Origin: Reticulitermes speratus
Taxonomy: Eukaryota; Arthropoda; Insecta; Blattodea; Rhinotermitidae
Assembly (NCBI GenBank): GCA_021186555.1
Contig: JAJKFL010000330.1
Coordinates: 32,159,944 to 32,223,943, forward strand
Reading direction: 5' to 3'
Length of the DNA: 64,000 bases
The stretch's first letter is position 1. Each line of letters begins with the position of its first letter. The translations under genes were made by a program, and so were the position numbers. Positions 22,767 through 32,104 of the stretch are shown piece by piece. Under the pieces are notes generated by a model. That model did no database searches. It was not told where the DNA came from and saw only the letters and a list, made by a program, of their open reading frames with translations.

Positions 22767-22864
22767 ATGGACATGCTTAAGAAATAAAGTGCATTTGTTG
22801 GTTTAATTGTTGAGTGATATCAAGATGCACGGCGAACATAAAGTAAAAAAAAGTAGGCCTACTA

Positions 22865-23440
22865 GTTCAGTTGATGCAAGGTGTACACGTGAAATTAAAT
22901 CCAGAATTGCCATGGCAAAAGCAGCTTTCAACAAGAAGAAGACTCTTTTCACCAGCAAACTGGACTTAAATTTAAGTAAGAAACTAGTAAAGTGCTACAT
23001 TTGGAGCATAGCTTTGTGTGGTGCTGAAACGTGGACACTTGGGAAAGTGGATCGGAAGTATCTGGAAAGTTTTGAAATGTGGTGCTGGAGAAGAATGGAG
23101 AAGATCAGTTGGACCGATCGTGTGAGAAATGAAGAAGTATTACATAGAGTGAAGGAGGAGAGGAATATCGTACATACAATAAAAAGAAGAAAGGCTAACT
23201 GGATTGGTCACATCTTGCGTAGAAACTGCCTTCTGAAACATGTGATTGAAGGAAAGTTAGAGGGAAGGATAGAAATGACGGGACGACGAGGGAGAAGACG
23301 TAAGCAGCTACTGGATGACCTTAAGGAAAAGAAAAGATACTGGAAATTGAAAGACGAAGCACTAGATCGCACCCTGTGGGAAACTCGCTTTGGAAGAGGC
23401 TACGGACCTGTCGTAAGACAGACTGCAGAATGAAGGAACT
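22865..23440 (+). mobile_element. LINE 3' fragment (AATG-tail family), longest open copy
   Basis: An open frame of about 190 codons runs from 22865 to 23433: ARCTREIKSRIAMAKAAF, then KLVKCYIWSIALCGAETWTL, ESFEMWCWRRMEKISWTDRV, WIGHILRRNCLLKHVI, RRGRRRKQLLDDLKEK and LWETRFGRGYGPVVRQTAE. These are the reverse-transcriptase C-terminal segments that follow the palm/thumb in insect LINEs (the CYIWS...GAETW motif is typical). The catalytic YADD region is not present, so the copy is 5'-truncated. The family's open frame is well preserved here, suggesting a young insertion. Confidence 0.85.
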
Positions 23441-23532
23441 AGTTCAGTGTCACGGTTTCGTACAACTTGCGTCTGTGTTTTGTATGTCTTATCCCTAAAC
23501 TTGTTTGAAGACAGACATTCGTCTAAATCATA

Positions 23533-23870
23533 TACAGAGTGATTCAGGAGGAAAGGTGAATATTTTGGGAAGCGACGGTATCGGTCATTGTGGAAAAAAA
23601 AAATTATATGAACACGTGTCTAATTCTGAATGGTTACCGAGACAGAGCTATTTGAATCACCGTAAGAATTTTGTCTGTGCGGTTGGATGTAGAGCGAAGT
23701 TTACAAAATAAAGGTCGATACACAGACGAACTGCTGGCTCGCATTTTGGATGCTGCTGCCTGCATAAAGAAACGTGAAGATCAACTGAGACGAACAACAC
23801 GCGATCTTAGCACACGAGTTGCAGAGTGCACTGAGGTTGACGGTGGGATTTTCGAACATTTATTGTGAAC
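23533..23870 (+). mobile_element. Tc1/mariner-superfamily transposon fragment
   Basis: It begins with a TIR-like end TACAGAGTGATTCAGGAGG. Near the other end, an open frame (23671-23868) ends in GRYTDELLARILDAAACIKK, later VDGGIFEHLL. The closing GGxFEHLL is typical of C-termini in this transposase superfamily. The catalytic domain is deleted and no right TIR was found. Confidence 0.55.
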
Positions 23871-23957
23871 TGTAACAAATTTGACATTTAAACATTAAAT
23901 TAAAAATAAAATAAAATTAACAGTAAGTAATTTCTCTTTCTTTATTGTGGTTGTCAC

Positions 23958-25323
23958 AACCACAACAAGACACTAGCAACAACAGTCACAACCACAACAA
24001 GACACTAGCAACAACAGTCACAACCACAACAAGACACTAGCAACAACAGTCACAACCACAACAAGACACTAGCAACAACAGTCACAACCACAACAAGACA
24101 CTAGCAACAACAGTCACAACCACAACAAGACACTAGCAACACAGTCACAACCACAACAAGACACTAGCAACAAGTCACAACCACAACAAGACACTAGCAA
24201 CAACAGTCACAACCACAACAAGACACTAGCAACAACAGTCACAACCACAACAAGACACTAGCAACAACAGTCACAACCACAACAAGACACTAGCAACAAC
24301 AGTCACAACCACAACAAGACACTAGCAACAACAGTCACAACCACAACAAGACACTAGCAACAACAGTCACAACCACAACAAGACACTAGCAACAACAGTC
24401 ACAACCACAACAAGACACTAGCAACAACAGTCACAACCACAACAAGACACTAGCAACAACAGTCACAACCACAACAAGACACTAGCAACAACAGTCACAA
24501 CCACAACAAGACACTAGCAACAACAGTCACAACCACAACAAGACACTAGCAACAACAGTCACAACCACAACAAGACACTAGCAACAAGTCACAACCACAA
24601 CAAGACACTAGCAACAACAGTCACAACCACAACAAGACACTAGCAACAACAGTCACAAACCACAACAAGACACTAGCAACAACAGTCACAACCACAACAA
24701 GACACTAGCAACAACAGTCACAACCACAACAAGACACTAGCAACAACAGTCACAACCACAACAAGACACTAGCAACAACAGTCACAACCACAACAAGACA
24801 CTAGCAACAACAGTCACAACCACAACAAGACACTAGCAACAAGTCACAACCACAACAAGACACTAGCAACAACAGTCACAACCACAACAAGACACTAGCA
24901 ACAACAGTCACAACCACAACAAGACACTAGCAACAACAGTCACAACCACAACAAGACACTAGCAACAACAGTCACAACCACAACAAGACACTAGCAACAA
25001 CAGTCACAACCACAACAAGACACTAGCAACAACAGTCACAACCACAACAAGACACTAGCAACAACAGTCACAACCACAACAAGACACTAGCAACAACAGT
25101 CACAACCACAACAAGACACTAGCAACAACAGTCACAACCACAACAAGACACTAGCAACAACAGTCACAACCACAACAAGACACTAGCAACAACAGTCACA
25201 ACCACAACAAGACACTAGCAACAACAGTCACAACCACAACAAGACACTAGCAACAACAGTCACAACCACAACAAGACACTAGCAGCAACAGTCACAACCA
25301 CAACAAAACACTAGCAACAACAG
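23958..25323 (+). repeat. 32-bp minisatellite, about 43 copies
   Basis: Head-to-tail copies of a 32-bp unit containing CACAACCACAACAAGACACT and AGCAACAACAGT. Homogeneity is high. Most differences are 2-4 bp deletions at CAACAACAGT. Purine/pyrimidine asymmetric, no G-rich strand. Not CRISPR: there are no variable spacers. Confidence 0.95.
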
Positions 25324-25569
25324 GACGCGGATGTCAACATCCAATAAAAAAACCATCTGCCAGTAATTTCAACAATTTTTAACAATTTTAACAACTTTAA
25401 TGTTCTAACTACTACCAACAATATACTGTTTTATATCTGCAACCCGCAGTGTTATACCTCGAGCTTTTGACGCAAGACGGACACAGCCTGCATCTGAAAG
25501 TGAACAAAAGCTACAAAAACATTGTGATGACGTGTGATAATACCAAATGAACCAGTGACAGTGAGGTGA
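25324..25569. other. No gene recognised
   Basis: Right flank of the minisatellite; the frame at 25405-25653 has no motif and runs into the next element. Confidence 0.5.
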
Positions 25570-25712
25570 ACCTACTAGTGTACCGTGATGATGGCTGGAC
25601 CACAGCCGAAACATGTGTAGGGTAAAAGTGTAACAGAAATACAAAAAGTCCATTTGTTGGTTATAATACTGCTAATTGAATCAAAATGCACGGTGAATAT
25701 AACGTGAATACC
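25570..25712 (+). mobile_element. Family 1 foldback unit, right half
   Basis: A plus-strand hammerhead-like motif (25580-25626) is followed by the arm (TCCATTTGTTGGTTATAATA) and the tail ATCAAAATGCACGGTGAA...ACGTGAA. The left arm is missing. The following TACCCTGTA resembles a Tc1-type MITE end. Confidence 0.65.
25580..25626 (+). ncRNA. Hammerhead-like motif, C3 mutated
   Basis: GTGATGA (25585-25591) replaces CTGATGA; stem II GGCT...AGCC and GAAACATGTGTAGGGT are well kept. The C3 change should abolish activity unless G8 co-varies, which it does not. Confidence 0.5.
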
Positions 25713-25844
25713 CTGTATAAAATTTCAGTTCCAACCTCACAGAGCACAATGTCCGTCTCCATTACAAAATACCAACCGGTGTATAAGGAAACATCTGGTA
25801 TTTTTTGTAAGAATCAAGCAAAACGACACGCGAACACCATCACT

Positions 25845-25893
25845 TTTTAATGTTAAATGGTGAGTATAGTCACCGCTTGGATTTAAACGGTTA
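25845..25893 (-). mobile_element. piggyBac-like terminus
   Basis: The complement reads TTAACCGTTTAAATCCAAGC followed by GGTGACTATACTCACC. This aligns with the left end of the family at 57527 (CCCTTTAAAGCCCAGTGG...TGTACCACC). The adjoining sequence (25780-25845) resembles one decayed 114-bp monomer. The opposite end was not found. Confidence 0.5.
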
Positions 25894-26699
25894 AGGCAGA
25901 TCTACATGCTCAGTATTTCGTTGCAGGACTTGAATAAAATCATGATAAATTCAGCATAGCAGTCTTACGTGCATATAATCAAACCCAGAACCCTCTCGGT
26001 TACGAAAAAAAAATTGGGTATCCGCTTATACACTACAACTTTAAATTTTACTGTCAGTGTGCTAATGTCAGACCAATTGCGTTCACAGTTGGTGCAGTAA
26101 TTGTAAACAGAAATGTATAGCACATTCGACATACGGATTAAATGACCAAGTAAACATGGCCTTGTGAAATAAATATTCTGAAAAGCAACTAACATTGTAA
26201 AACTCAAATAGAAAAGGTGTTATTAATCAGAAGTTTGGGCAGTATCAGAAAAAAAACGGATAGTTTATACTGGAATGCTTTTTCTGAGATCAGAAAGTCT
26301 TCTGCCCTGAAGATGAGGACAGAAAATTCCTCCGAAACTTTAATACTATCTACGCAGCTTCACTTAGCCGTCGTGACAACCTCCAACCTCATTCCTCGAT
26401 TAATTAAAATATGCAAATCTCCATTAAATATGTTTTTTTTGCTCCTATAATTTAGATGGCACGTTCCACAGTCCCACAACTAAGGCCCCGAAACCATTTC
26501 CCTCTAAACGGAAAGAGACCTTGAGAATTACGCAGTCTAATTACGTAATACCACAGGTTACCCAAGACTTTTTATGAAGCAAAATGGAGCAGTAACGCTT
26601 TAATACATCCTTGAGGCACAAACATCGACGTTACCCATTTTTACAACTAAGCCCCCGCTAACCATCGCTATAAACCGAATTACATGTGCATGTTCATTC
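25894..26699. other. No gene recognised
   Basis: Two frames of about 80 codons (25965-26207 minus, 26217-26450 plus) have no motif or splice context that I can support. Confidence 0.45.
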
Positions 26700-26741
26700 A
26701 ACTCTTCAATCGCACCAACAAGTTATATTACATACGTTAAA

Positions 26742-26786
26742 TTGGCGACTAGTTTCGGCTCTGGAAATGAGCCATCATCAGACCAC
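26742..26786 (-). ncRNA. Minimal hammerhead ribozyme candidate with GUC cleavage site
   Basis: Minus strand: stem I TGGT pairs with GCCA. Core CTGATGA is intact, followed by the extra T. Stem II GGCTC/GAGCC has five perfect pairs, then GAA. Stem III ACTAGT is palindromic. C at the cleavage position follows GT, giving the canonical GUC triplet. Stem II and stem III differ in sequence from the other copies but keep pairing. Confidence 0.7.
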
Positions 26787-26984
26787 TAACAAGACTATAA
26801 AACGAAAGCTCTGTATATTACAGGAAGGAGATCTCCCCCTTTATATCGATACATTATAAATGTATATAAAAGCAATTCAGGTTTTTTTCTATGAAGTCTA
26901 AGTAAAAGTTAAAACTGTGTGATACACTTGTGATTAATATACCAAAGGGGATGTTTTATAGCAAGATAAAACCGTATTGATTAA

Positions 26985-27920
26985 CCCTTTAAGCACGAAA
27001 ATTAAGCTGAATTATAAATATTTCAAGAAATTCAGTCCGTACCGCCCAGTAAACACACTCCGTCTCGGCTATAAAAACCAATCAGTTAATGTTGTACAGT
27101 GAAATAATCGCTGTTGTTCTGAATCCACACAAAACACATAATACAGTCCGTACCGCGCAGTAAACACACTCCGTCTCAGTTATACAAACCAGTCAGTTAA
27201 TGCTGTACAGTGAAATAATCGCTGTTTGTTCTGAGATCCACAAAACACATAAATACAGTCCGTACCGCGCAGTAAACACACACCGTCTCAGTTATACAAA
27301 CCAGTCAGTTAATGCTGTACAGTGAAATAATCGCTGTTTGTTCTGAGATCCACACAAAACACATAAATACAGTCCGTACCGCGCAGTAAACACACTCCGT
27401 CTCAGTTATACAAACCAGTCAGTTAATGCTGTACAGTGAAATAATCGCTGTTTGTTCTGAGATCCACACAAAACACATAAATACACTGTGTGGGCAGAAC
27501 GTAGAATTGTGAATGTTAACATGCGGTACATATAGTTATATGTATATGCAGTTCGTACCGCGCAGTAAACACACTCCGTCTCAGTTATACAAACCAATCA
27601 GTTAATGTTGTACAGTGAAATAATCGCTGTTTGTTCTGAGATCCACACAAAACACATAAATACACTGTGTGGACAGAACGTAGAATTTGTGGATGTTAAA
27701 CATGGTGGTATATATAGTTATATGTATATGCAGTTCGTACCGCGCAGTAAACACACTCCGTCTCTGTTATAAAAACCAATCAGTTACTGCTGTATAGGGA
27801 AATAATCGCTGTTTGTATAGAGAACTATATAAAACACATAATGCACTCTGTACGAAGAACGTACCATTTCTTAAGGTTTAACCTGGTGGTACATAAAGTA
27901 ACCACTTGGCTTTAAAAGGG
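26985..27920 (-). mobile_element. piggyBac-like non-autonomous element with six 114-bp monomers
   Basis: It is flanked by TTAA on both sides (26981-26984 and 27921-27924) with ends CCCTTTAAG and TTTAAAAGGG, the piggyBac pattern. The interior is about six copies, minus orientation, of the 114-bp monomer containing TGAAATAATCGCTGTTTG. Near the right end are ACATATAGTTATATGTATATG spacers and a divergent monomer. No transposase frame. It ends 64 bp from the splice donor of the host exon at 27985. Confidence 0.85.
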
Positions 27921-27984
27921 TTAATAACCTGAGTATGCCCCGTTTCCACATGTGCCTCATAGTTTCAACAAGTGTCAAACTCAC

Positions 27985-28143
27985 CGCCGCTTTCTCCTTG
28001 AGCCTACGTAACGCCTCTTCTTTGGCCTTCTCCAGGACATCATTGACGAACTTGGTAGCTACTTCCATCAGCTGTGGGTCGCTTCTGAAGGCTGCCATTC
28101 GTTCCTCCATCGTCTGCTCCGCCGCCCCTCCGGATGTCTTCAT
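27985..28143 (-). CDS. First coding exon of an unidentified host gene (53 codons)
   Basis: On the minus strand an ATG at 28143 opens 53 codons ending exactly at a consensus splice donor (GCGGCG then GTGAGT; the intron GT is at 27984-27983). An in-frame TGA lies nine bases upstream of the ATG, which fixes the start. The peptide starts MKTSGGAAEQTMEERM and continues AFRSDPQLMEVATKFVNDVL. It is highly charged and helical, ending EKAAV if read into the intron. The segment LMEVATKFVNDVLEKAKEEA looks amphipathic and recalls the RII-binding helix of A-kinase anchoring proteins such as AKAP14. That is a resemblance, not an identification. Base composition is GC-richer than its surroundings, and GC-rich upstream DNA resembles a promoter. 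Further exons would lie at lower coordinates; none was recognised. Confidence 0.6.
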
Positions 28144-28586
28144 GTCGAATCAACACTTTGTATACAAAACCTCAAATATTCTTCGCTTGATGACGCTAAA
28201 ACGTCGAAATTAACTCTGTTTTTATCACCACACACAAGCGGTGACATTCATGTTGCACTGTCAATAAATGTAAATACTCTTGTAAAATCACAAACCACTT
28301 GCTACTTTGTTAATCCACAGCTACATGGCTGTTGTCAGTGGGAGATGACACAACATGTAACACAGTACACAACAGCAGTCAGAAACTGATCGTGTACACA
28401 GCCGGGCACAGAGTGTAGCTTCTACAGGTCAGAGCTACTGGGACTGGCTGCTAGCTAGCTGTCCTCTCTCCCCTCTAGGCTGCGCAGTGGCACACTGCGC
28501 CGTGTCCTTGCTACTTGACTACCCTGTCTCATCACCTGAAACCTTCCTTGCGGCTGGGGAATAGGGATGCCCCCATCATCCACCCT
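28144..28586 (-). promoter_or_regulatory. Putative 5' UTR and promoter region of the exon at 27985-28143
   Basis: Low-repeat sequence with a GC-rich, CpG-containing stretch at about 28440-28560 (GGCTGCGCAGTGGCACACTG, a short inverted repeat GCGCAGTG/CACTGCGC). No TATA box placed with confidence. It ends where a LINE fragment begins. Confidence 0.35.
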
Positions 28587-29605
28587 TACAAACCCTAGAA
28601 TTGCCGTGGCTAAAGCAGCATTCAACAAAAAGACTTTTCACCAGCAAATTGGACTTAAATTTAAGGAAGAAACTAGTAAAGTGCTACATTTGGAGCGTAG
28701 CTTTGTGTGGTGCTGAAACGTGGACACTTGGGAAAGTGGATCAGAAGTACAGTGGAACCTCGAACTTCGAACACAATCCGTTCCAGGAGACGGTTCGACT
28801 TTAGAGTTGTTCGACTTTCGAGTTAATTTTCCCCATAAGAAATAATGTAAATTGAATTAATCCGTTCCAGACCCCCAAAATTTACCCAAAATAAAACATT
28901 TTAAGTGCCTATTTCAAAATATCATAATGATAAAACAAGTATATTTAATTTCAATAATTGAAAATTTTTATTTATAATAGTACATACATAAAAAATATTG
29001 TATAATAATCAATCAATAATAATAGTAGGAGGGATATTACTGTTCACTGGAAGGTGAATTACCCTTCTGTCATCTGGACCAAGCAGAGAGAGAAGGCGAC
29101 CACGTGATTCTTTGTTCGACTTTCGAGTTCTTGTTCGAGTTTCAAAACCGGATTTTCCTCGAATTTTTTGTTCGAGTTTCAAGTTGTTCGAACATCAAAC
29201 CGTTCGAAGTTCGAGGGTCCACTGTATCTGGAAAGTTTTGAAATGTGGTGCTGGAGAAGAATGGAGAAGATCAGTTGGACCGATCGTGTGAGAAATGAAG
29301 AAGTATTACACAGAGTCAAGGAGGAGAGGAATATCGTACATACAATAAAAAGAAGAAAGGCTAACTGGATTGGTCACATCTTGCGTAGGAACTGCCTTCT
29401 GAAACACGTGATTCAAGGAAAGTTAGAGGGCAGGATAGAAATGACGGGAAGACGAGGGAGAAGACGTAAGCAGCTAGTGGATGACTTTAAGGAAAAGAAA
29501 AGATACTGGAAATTGAAAGAGGAAGCACTAGATCGTACTCTGTGGAGAACTCGCTTTGGAAGAGGCTACGGACCTGTCGTAAGTCAGACTGCAGAATGTA
29601 TGTGT
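28587..29605 (+). mobile_element. LINE 3' fragment (AATG-tail family), split by a MITE
   Basis: The two halves (28587-28749 and 29227-29605) join exactly at KVDQKY | LESFEMWCW when the MITE and one TA are removed. The second half stays open through KISWTDRVRNEEVLHRVKEE to RGYGPVVSQTAE. In the first half KAAFNKKT-type sequence carries a small deletion. 5'-truncated. It is the type case here for LINE first, DNA transposon second. Confidence 0.85.
28750..29224. mobile_element. pogo/Tigger-like MITE
   Basis: 475 bp between duplicated TA dinucleotides (28748-28749 and 29225-29226). The ends are CAGTGGAACCTCGAACTTCG and CGAAGTTCGAGGGTCCACTG, with further inverted blocks (GTTCGACTTTCGAGTT). The CAGTG ends are typical of pogo/Tigger elements; the AT-rich centre has no transposase. 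Confidence 0.85.
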
Positions 29606-29835
29606 TAAGGGTATCACCCTTCACGATATATGTCAGTGGCGTTTCATGTGTAAGTTTCAGAGTGTGTTAAATTACTGCTAGATATAAACATAGGAGCATC
29701 AGTTTTGAAAAGGGATAAGGAGAGAAACACGTTGGAGCCGGCGCGCAGTAGCAAACTTAAAGCCACTCACCACACGCCGTACAATAAACACCATACAGGC
29801 ACGGGATCCAATTTGGATAAGGAAGAAATACATGT

Positions 29836-29873
29836 TTGTACACGTGTACGTTTACTAAAACGTACACGTGTAC
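29836..29873. repeat. Perfect hairpin, 17-bp arms
   Basis: TGTACACGTGTACGTTT and AAACGTACACGTGTACA with a 4-nt ACTA loop. Each arm contains the internal palindrome GTACACGTGTAC. No function assigned. Confidence 0.75.
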
Positions 29874-30048
29874 AATTTTTAACAATTTTAACAGACAAAC
29901 TGTATTACTGTTTTACCAACATTATATCATATTTATGTATACAATTTTATCCAGAAACCTGTAATATTCTACACTATTTCTACGACAACGAATGTACGCT
30001 TAATGTGACTTATTTTGTTGCTGTAAGCTTTACAGAAATGTTGGTGTC

Positions 30049-30094
30049 TGCTCCCTGAAGATGGCGAGATAATAACGCCGAAACATGTTAGAGC
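30049..30094 (+). ncRNA. Minimal hammerhead ribozyme candidate
   Basis: Core CTGAAGA (30055-30061), extra T, stem II GGCG/CGCC, GAAACATGTTA; stem I GCTC/GAGC with one bulged C next to the core. It is a single copy without a visible partner arm. Confidence 0.55.
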
Positions 30095-30129
30095 TATGTA
30101 AAATACAGTACGCATAAAATATAGAATTG

Positions 30130-30224
30130 TGAATTTGTTGCTATTACACGAGTTTATTAAAAACACAGAAAATTAATCCGTCATCATTATCATTTTTATC
30201 ATCCTTATTTTTATATTATTAACG

Positions 30225-30278
<54 letters not shown>

Positions 30279-30392
30279 ATGTGGTAGTAGTAGTTGCATT
30301 TGTTGCTATTACATAAGTTTCTTAAAAACAGAGAAAATCAATCCGTCATCATCATTATCATTTTTATCATCGTTATTTTTATATTATTAATG

Positions 30393-30431
<39 letters not shown>

Positions 30432-30445
30432 ATATCAGTGTCAGT
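30130..30445 (+). repeat. 165-bp tandem duplication carrying (AGT)n tracts
   Basis: Two copies of a block starting TTTGTTGCTATTACA, through ATCATTTTTATCATC, to (TAGTAG)n at about 30222-30277 and 30391-30430. The frame at 30294-30494 is a translation of the repeat. Confidence 0.8.
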
Positions 30446-30751
30446 ATTAGTAATATCAGTAATATTGGCACGGCAATATTACGGCAAGTTTTAGAGCATA
30501 TCAGACACATGGACCAGGTGTAAACGATTTTCCTACAGCAGATAAATAAAATAGTTTGAGAATATAATAACTACAATTTTCTAGGCGGCTATATATCGAC
30601 GACTGAGTGCAGAAACTAAGCGGCATCGAATATAATGACATGATGATTGCGTCTGGTTAAATGCAAAGTATGGGGAAGGAAAACGCTGTGACCGATTACA
30701 AGGCCCCTCATTCACTGGAATAATTTAGGAAAAAAAAAAACAGAACTCACT
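30446..30751. other. No gene recognised
   Basis: No supported feature in this stretch. Confidence 0.5.
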
Positions 30752-30984
30752 AACCCTTTAAAGACCGGTGGTAACTGTACGCACCACATAATGTAACATA
30801 AACACTGCATTTCGACCCACAGCGTATTTATGTTTTCCGTATGATTGTTACAACAAATACCCGTTATTTCCTTACACAGAATTACCCGGTCGGTGTTTCT
30901 ACTGGAAACGGAATATGTTCTCTGCGAGGTACGAACTATAATTTTATATGTAATACAGACTAATTTTAGTGTTCAAGGCCCTTC
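30752..30984 (+). mobile_element. piggyBac-like element with a single divergent monomer
   Basis: The left end TAACCCTTTAAAGACCGGTG matches the family left end. The interior has one diverged monomer (CACAGCGTATTTATGTTTTCC). The right end ACTAATTTTAGTGTTCAAGG parallels TTAATTTTCGTGCTTAAAGG of the other copies. Useful as the low-copy form of the family. Confidence 0.55.
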
Positions 30985-31150
30985 CATGGTTGAGGTTAGT
31001 CGCTTGCCTGTCACAGCGCCCGGGTTTAATCATTGGGCAATCGTTGTGAGATTTGTGGTGAATCAAGTGGCACCAGAACAGGTTTAATTCCGAGTATTTC
31101 GATTTTCCCCCGTCAGTATCACTCAGCCAATGCCCCATACTTATCTTCAT
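30985..31150 (+). mobile_element. SINE-F fragment
   Basis: It has the head CCATGGTTGAGGTTAGTCGC, B-box-like GGGTTTAATC, and the body block TGAGATTTGTGGTGAATCAA followed by GTGGCACCAGAACAGG. It is similar to 38673-38973. Confidence 0.6.
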
Positions 31151-31197
31151 TTTAATTACTACATTCATCAGAAGAACAAGAGGGTGAAGCCTTAGAA

Positions 31198-31687
31198 CAG
31201 TGGTTCCCAAACTTTTTCGGTCCACCGCCCCCTTGGTTCCATATACACACCCACAGCGCCCCCCTACCTTTTTTTAAAAAAACATAAATGCGCTTTTGTT
31301 TCCACTTTTATTTTATATTTAAAAAATCGTTTAAATAAAATTATAAGAGTTAAACTTAATGTTTTATGTATTAATTAATAAATTAAAATTTATTATATTT
31401 TTTATGATTGACAATAATTAATTTAGCAATAGTTTATTTAAAAAAAATAATATGTGCTTGAATAAGATTCATAAATTAAAATACTAAGAAATTTAGTTCA
31501 TTTTTTATTTTTAACACAAAAATTATTTTATTTGAATTTTATTATAAAAAATAAATGCGCTACTTGTCTACTAGCGCCCCCCTGTGATAATAACAGCGCT
31601 CCCTTCCACCTCTCGTACCTATTAGCGCCCACTTCGGTAATCCCACCGCCCCCCAGGGGGCGGTACCGCCCACTTTGGGAACCACTG
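31198..31687. mobile_element. hAT-type MITE with exact 8-bp target duplication
   Basis: Ends CAGTGGTTCCCAAAC and TTTGGGAACCACTG, subterminal CCGCCCCC blocks on both sides, AT-rich centre. It is flanked by CCTTAGAA at 31190-31197 and 31688-31695, the 8-bp duplication expected of hAT transposition. No coding capacity. Confidence 0.9.
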
Positions 31688-31935
31688 CCTTAGAACCTTC
31701 AAACTAATGCTCTCTGGAATGTGGGCAGCACTGGACAGAAAAGTACTGTCATATTGCTTCGGTTTTCAAAGTGTTGTTTCAAAAAGCTTATGCCTACCTC
31801 CCAGGCCGTCCATGTGCTGAGACCCACAGAGCACTATTACTGTGGAGGACTAGGCAGATGACCTGAATATAGTGCAGTGATTGATTCATAAAAATAACAC
31901 ACAAGTTATAAACACATTTAAAAGCATAGTCTTTC

Positions 31936-31978
31936 ACTACTACATGTTCCGGCACGTCTGTGCCATCTTCAGGGAGTT
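31936..31978 (-). ncRNA. Hammerhead-like motif, A13 mutated
   Basis: Minus strand: CTGAAGA, stem II GGCAC/GTGCC (five pairs, AGAC loop), then GGAAC in place of GAAAC. One invariant position is altered. Confidence 0.5.
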
Positions 31979-32104
31979 CACACACCAAATTTAAAACTAT
32001 CTGGTATAAAAATATTACATGAGCAATACTCATTAAATACATTATTCAGCACGTAAACGCTAAGTTCAGGGTGGTTAAAGTTCTGAATGCTGTATTTAAT
32101 GAGC

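Larger units (their letters stand above)
22543..22852 (+). mobile_element. Family 1 foldback retroposon, complete, 12-bp target duplication
   Basis: The 310-bp unit is flanked by GTAGGCCTACTA at 22531-22542 and 22853-22864. It starts ATCAACAATTAAACCAACAA and continues with an arm of about 98 bp that ends in a minus-strand hammerhead. A spacer of about 35-50 bp leads to a plus-strand hammerhead and the inverse arm ending TTGTTGGTTTAATTGTTGA. The tail is TATCAAGATGCACGGCGAA, then A-rich. It encodes no protein: the first residues of the reading frame running into the LINE downstream come from this tail. This is the clearest type example of the family. Confidence 0.85.

Noticed and set aside
22807-22864. 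N-terminus of the 208-codon frame as part of a host protein
   Set aside because: The first 19 or so codons derive from the foldback retroposon tail and its target duplication; the rest is a LINE tail.
23958-25323. Possible CRISPR array
   Set aside because: Units are contiguous 32-bp copies without variable spacers, in a eukaryotic context. The same holds for the arrays at 34115 and 47718.
27060-27800. Independent satellite array
   Set aside because: The 114-bp monomers lie inside TTAA-flanked element ends, so they are better described as internal repeats of a piggyBac-like element.
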